Part shown: piece after piece, positions 15,294 through 18,202 of the stretch
How the letters are laid out: each line of letters starts with the position of its first letter
Position numbering within the stretch: position 1 is the first letter of the stretch
From: Clostridiales bacterium
GTDB lineage: Bacteria > Bacillota > Clostridia > Oscillospirales > CAG-272
Assembly: GCA_003522145.1 (NCBI GenBank)
Contig: DPGD01000014.1
Location: 1 to 18,202, forward strand
DNA: 18,202 nucleotides
Reading direction: 5' to 3'
Program-made: the position numbers and the translations under genes
Notes under the pieces: generated by a model
The model's database searches: none
What the model was told of the DNA's origin: nothing
Seen by the model: only the letters and a program-made list of their open reading frames with translations

Positions 15294-15533
15294 TTATTCA
15301 GAGAATGAAATCGCACCCTTGATATCCTCCAAAATCAGTTCTATTGGATCGTCCCGAACGCTTCCGGCATCGAGATTCCGATAGGATCGTCCGATTATTT
15401 GCCGATCCGCAACCGTCGTATAGAAGATTATTCCATGAATCTTTTGTCCCCCAATATACTGTCGCCTGCCAATATTTCCGACCTTGCGCTGCGAGCCTTC
15501 CGGCAAGGCCTCTGCCAGCCGGACCACACGCAC
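15294..15533 (-). CDS. hypothetical small protein or gene fragment
   Basis: A 79-residue frame beginning three bases after the stop of the neighbouring membrane protein. Its composition looks coding: GQKIHGIIFYTTVADRQIIG, then SYRNLDAG and DDPIELILEDIKGAISFSE. No ribosome site precedes the ATG, and two opposite-strand frames are also open here, so the strand is not certain. It may be the 3' part of a longer lost gene. Family not recognised. Confidence 0.35.
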   Translation of the reverse strand: MRVVRLAEALPEGSQRKVGNIGRRQYIGGQKIHGIIFYTTVADRQIIGRSYRNLDAGSVRDDPIELILEDIKGAISFSE

Positions 15534-15536
15534 ATT

Positions 15537-16016
15537 CTACAAATCATCCATATCTTCCCTATGCTCAATTGCTTTCCATATTTTTTTATTGGTCAACATC
15601 GTCGGAAGCTCCAAGCAGATAATCAAAACCCAAAACCACCATTGGAGGCCCGGATTTCCCAGTTCCGGGCCCAGAAAAAAAAGATAAACCCATAGGGCCA
15701 CAAGCCCGACCGAAAGGCAGATTCCGTCCGTGATCACGACTCGTTTGCGGGTCACTGAAGGAATGCTTTGGCAGATCCCATATTTTTTGTTATTCATAAC
15801 AAAGAAGAGATCACACGCAAATATTAAAAGGAAAACAGAAAAAACAGAAGAAATGGAAGAAAAAGGAGAATCCGATTCTCCCACTATTTTTGTTATAGTC
15901 AAGCACCCGGAAAAAGCCACGGGCAAAAATAGATTTGCCATACCGTATATGTACACTCTTTCTCTTTTGCTGAACACACCTGACTCCCCTTTCACCGGAA
16001 TTGTTTTACCAGACAT
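15537..16016 (-). CDS. four-helix membrane protein
   Basis: From the ATG at 16016 this is a 159-residue protein with hydrophobic segments at about 22-44, 53-73, 94-114 and 122-142 and a charged end (KKIWKAIEHREDMDDL). The frame is open up to 16187 with other ATGs at 16058 and 16187, but the upstream residues look non-coding, and none of the starts has a strong ribosome site (a weak CCGGTGG precedes 16016). The family is unknown. As a small membrane protein downstream of an RHS toxin tail, an immunity role is possible but unproven. The 233 bases between this start and the next gene hold nothing recognisable. Confidence 0.5.
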   Translation of the reverse strand: MSGKTIPVKGESGVFSKRERVYIYGMANLFLPVAFSGCLTITKIVGESDSPFSSISSVFSVFLLIFACDLFFVMNNKKYGICQSIPSVTRKRVVITDGICLSVGLVALWVYLFFLGPELGNPGLQWWFWVLIICLELPTMLTNKKIWKAIEHREDMDDL

Positions 16017-16249
16017 AGCCACCGGCCAACGCCGCTCAAAAGATACATCCAATCCCATTTTAAACAATACGCATTTACTATCCGTCCCGCCAATCAACCG
16101 CATCCCTGCTGCTGTTCTGACCCCATGCTCACAACTATCGGCGGCAGTGCCGTAGGTATGGGTGCTCTGCTCTCTCATCAGCCTCAACAGCGGTTGACTT
16201 ATTCAGATGACGATGTATGTGTATAGGATCCTATCAGAGGTCTTTCATC

Positions 16250-16927
16250 TCAACGGCGACGCTTGCGGCGATTCTTTTTCTCAGGATGTTTCGCCGGTGT
16301 TTTTTCGACCTGTTTATTGTTGTTGAGGACCCGATAGATATTGCTAACGGAAAAGAATGTGACCAGCAGACAGAAAAATACCGTTACTGCTATTCCTCCC
16401 TCAACTTCTCCACCTTTTTTGATCATACCGAAAACAGCCAGAAAAATCACCAAAATCATAAAGAGAGCCGAATTTAGAATATATGTCATTTTATATCTTT
16501 TTACTTGCAAAGAATTCGAGCCTTGTTTGCATACAAGATAATTATGGAGACCTGTTTGTTCGACGAACCTGAAAACGCCACAACTCCTATCGTCTGTTTT
16601 TTGCACATAATTCAAAACAATACTTGCTTTTTCTTTCTCACGAACCACAAAGTCTATTTCTATCGACGGAAATGCTTCGCTAAATATCGGCAACCTATAC
16701 TCTAAGAATTTGAACTGCCAGATATAGAAAGCCGGATTAAATATATTCAAACAACAAACAGGTGTGGAATACAGTGAGTGTTTTGTTAAGGTTAAGGTGT
16801 GTTTTCCCTCTTCCAATTCTATATCGGCATAAGCATTGCCGTCTTGATCGTCTTTAAATATAACAGTCTGATTGTCCACTTTGCAGATTATTCTTTTCGC
16901 TTTTAAATTGTAGCATTCAATATGCAT
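16250..16927 (-). CDS. membrane protein with N-terminal beta-rich domain
   Basis: A 225-residue protein; AAGGTG lies about five bases before the ATG. The first 145 residues are predicted mostly beta (VIFKDDQDGNAYADIELEEG, then KHTLTLTKHSLY), with no signal peptide, so this part is probably cytoplasmic. Two helices follow at about 148-169 and 177-199, then a strongly basic tail (KHPEKKNRRKRRR). Base composition is AT-rich like the RHS toxin tail. The family is unknown. Position behind a degraded RHS tip makes it a candidate immunity protein for a lost toxin. Confidence 0.6.
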   Translation of the reverse strand: MHIECYNLKAKRIICKVDNQTVIFKDDQDGNAYADIELEEGKHTLTLTKHSLYSTPVCCLNIFNPAFYIWQFKFLEYRLPIFSEAFPSIEIDFVVREKEKASIVLNYVQKTDDRSCGVFRFVEQTGLHNYLVCKQGSNSLQVKRYKMTYILNSALFMILVIFLAVFGMIKKGGEVEGGIAVTVFFCLLVTFFSVSNIYRVLNNNKQVEKTPAKHPEKKNRRKRRR

Positions 16928-17029
16928 TTTTCACCTTGTATTTCTGTTTCCTGTCCGCTCAATAACCGAAAAATCCGGTAACAAAGCGAATGGAATCGTT
17001 TTTATTTATCTGGAGTAATTCTGACCAAT

Positions 17030-17220
17030 GCCAACTGCCCGCATCATTCTATCTGCTCTGCAGGTACTATGTCCGGCTTCACGGTCATAGATGTAGCCAT
17101 GGTAGGTCAGCGGATTGCTACCGGCATCATAGGTGACGGTCTGGCCGTTATAGGAGGTCAGAGGATCCTTCCACCATCATGGTGTGATACTGTTGTCCGT
17201 CTATATTGCGTTCGTCAGAT
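17030..17220 (-). pseudogene. degraded second RHS-repeat tip
   Basis: On the minus strand WKDPLTSYNGQTVTYDAGSN and PLTYHGYIYDREAG match the RHS core seen intact at the right edge (NPLTYRGYIYDRETGFYYLQ). The DNA stays alignable past REAG, but one base is missing, so TACCTGCAGAGCAGATAG would read YLQSR-stop in the shifted frame. Upstream a TGA and another frame change interrupt it (ERNIDGQQYHTMM). It is non-functional. Together with the intact tail it marks an RHS cassette array in which tips have been displaced. Confidence 0.75.
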
Positions 17221-17223
17221 TTG

Positions 17224-17253
17224 ATTATAAGTTCCGACTCCCCTATTTCACAA
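17224..17253 (-). promoter_or_regulatory. possible promoter upstream of the degraded RHS tip
   Basis: Minus strand: TTGTGA (17248-17253), 18 bases, TATAAT (17224-17229). It could drive the membrane-protein gene at 16927. The remaining sequence between 16928 and 17328 holds only the RHS remnant. Confidence 0.35.
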
Positions 17254-17328
17254 CGGCATTGAAGTTTATGAAATACGGTTACAACCATTTATCTCCAACC
17301 GTAGTATAGACTCAACTTCTTAATATGT

Positions 17329-17493
17329 TCAAACCAAACAATACACATATTGCGGATAAAGATTCCCATCACCATCTAGGCATACTTTATTTATTACAGA
17401 ATCGATTGAACAGATAAAACTAATGGCATCACTATAATTGCTAAACAGTCCATTTGAATTCAATTTTTCAAAATAATGATTGTATTGCCGCAT
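17329..17493 (-). CDS. 54-residue ORF overlapping the RHS toxin tail, candidate immunity protein
   Basis: ATG at 17493 lies inside the end of the RHS gene in another frame and overlaps it by 26 bases. AAGGAG (17506-17511) sits 12 bases upstream, within the toxin coding sequence. The product begins MRQYNHYFEKLNSNGLF and ends LDGDGNLYPQYVYCLV; it is soluble, with no signal or membrane segment. RHS and other polymorphic toxins are normally followed at once by their immunity gene, often overlapping, and this is the only frame in that place. It is short for an immunity protein (usually 80 or more residues), so it may be truncated. Confidence 0.5.
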   Translation of the reverse strand: MRQYNHYFEKLNSNGLFSNYSDAISFICSIDSVINKVCLDGDGNLYPQYVYCLV

Positions 17494-18202
17494 TTAATAC
17501 CACAACTCCTTCATTCGTAAAATAAAGAACTTTTCCTCCACTTTGGGACACTGCATAGCCGGTATTAATAATTTTTTGGGCCAACGCTTCACTAACACCT
17601 CTTTGAGCCATTCTTTGAAGCCCATGTTTTGTCAATCCCTTTATAACTGGCTTAGTATTTTTGATCAAAGTTCCCCATCTACCTAATTGAGTTCCTAACT
17701 TAGGCTTGAATATACTTCTCAAACCATTCAGCACAGTTTTAAATGCTTTAGTAATGTATGGACCAATAAAATATCCTATCACAGTGGCTGCGGCAGAAAT
17801 TATTGCTGATATTCCAATTATAAAAAGTGTTCGCTTCCATCCTTTCAAACCAATTTTATCCGCTAAAAACCTACTTAAAAAATAACCAACAACTGCACCA
17901 AGAATTAAACCAATAAGCGCACCAATTATATTGGCAGGAGTAACATACCCAGTTGGATCACAATTATTAACTGAATTATTCTCACAATATGCAAATAAGT
18001 TCCATCCAAGAAGTGTCCCGCTTGCGCCGAGGAAGGCGGTGTCATCTGCATTCAAGAACCGTCCGATTGTGGGGTCGTAGTATCGGCTCTGGAGGTAGTA
18101 GAACCCAGTTTCACGGTCGTAGATGTAGCCACGGTAGGTTAACGGGTTGTTGAAAATCAGTCCTGCATAGCCGGAATTAAGCGTTGACCAGGAAAGCTCT
18201 CT
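17468..18202 (-). CDS. RHS-repeat polymorphic toxin, C-terminal part with DUF4258-like toxin domain
   Basis: The frame is open to the window edge, so the N-terminal part lies outside; 244 residues are visible. Residues 19-54 are the RHS core end: NPLTYRGYIYDRETGFYYLQ, then SRYYDPTIGRFLNADD, with the DPTGY boundary at 83-87. Then come two hydrophobic segments (about 91-111 and 125-147), common in Gram-positive RHS pre-toxin regions and possibly used in delivery. The last 50 residues contain HGLQRMAQRGVSEALAQKII and GGKVLYFTNEGVVVLN, which fit DUF4258 (H193, R197, R201), a group assigned to the BECR RNase-like toxins. Such proteins are exported, and the tail acts on competitors. Below the RHS/toxin boundary the DNA becomes AT-rich, as is usual for exchanged toxin tails. 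The RHS call is firm; the toxin family is likely. Confidence 0.85.
   Translation of the reverse strand, partial: RELSWSTLNSGYAGLIFNNPLTYRGYIYDRETGFYYLQSRYYDPTIGRFLNADDTAFLGASGTLLGWNLFAYCENNSVNNCDPTGYVTPANIIGALIGLILGAVVGYFLSRFLADKIGLKGWKRTLFIIGISAIISAAATVIGYFIGPYITKAFKTVLNGLRSIFKPKLGTQLGRWGTLIKNTKPVIKGLTKHGLQRMAQRGVSEALAQKIINTGYAVSQSGGKVLYFTNEGVVVLNAAIQSLF

Noticed and set aside
15344..15695. Several overlapping plus-strand frames
   Set aside because: No ribosome sites and no family; the minus-strand genes with membrane helices explain the region better, although the strand of 15294-15533 stays uncertain.
1..18202. CRISPR arrays, tRNA, rRNA, transposase genes
   Set aside because: No regularly spaced repeats, cloverleaf, rRNA-like stretch or transposase motif seen by eye.

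Overview
The window looks like an accessory region from a low- to mid-GC anaerobic Firmicute, most likely a gut- or rumen-type clostridium. This is an inference from AGGAGG-type ribosome sites, sigma-A promoters, a Gram-positive secreted and C-terminally anchored protein, an FtsX-type ABC module with its two-component system, a Crp/Fnr-ferredoxin pair, and an RHS toxin tail. No rRNA, tRNA, insertion sequence or CRISPR array was seen.

Left part (1-6700). A frameshifted SLOG/YpsA-like gene is followed by a possible small RNA on the minus strand. Next is a 1012-residue secreted multidomain protein with an intact endonuclease/exonuclease/phosphatase (EEP) head. A nitroreductase has its own consensus promoter. 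It is followed by a string of hairpins and a decayed mobile-element gene of the large-polyvalent-protein/LPD29 type. The decayed gene runs head-on into a GNAT acetyltransferase that has lost its C-terminus; both reading frames end at the same point.

Middle (6888-13274, all minus strand). In transcription order: a Crp/Fnr regulator, an OmpR-type response regulator, a short-loop histidine kinase, an intrinsic terminator overlapping the kinase stop codon, a promoter preceded by three TGAC repeats at 11-bp pitch, an ABC ATPase, a two-module FtsX permease, and a small four-helix membrane protein. The reading is that the kinase and regulator switch on the ABC operon through the TGAC array, as in peptide-sensing/detoxification modules. 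The ligand is not evident.

Right part (13301-18202). A ferredoxin-like protein, divergent from the Crp/Fnr gene, collides with a TPR gene; both lack their C-termini, which is the second junction of this kind. The TPR gene is preceded by an overlapping fragment of a broken gene. From the right edge leftwards come the end of an RHS-repeat protein with a DUF4258-like toxin tail, an overlapping 54-codon ORF that is a candidate immunity gene, a degraded second RHS tip, and a run of small membrane, lipoprotein and orphan ORFs. This resembles a polymorphic-toxin cassette array with spare immunity genes. That part is inference from layout; the RHS repeats and toxin-like tail are visible in the sequence.

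Overall the window mixes functional modules (ABC/TCS, nitroreductase, secreted nuclease) with gene debris. Several lesions are one-base shifts, so either real decay or sequence error is possible.
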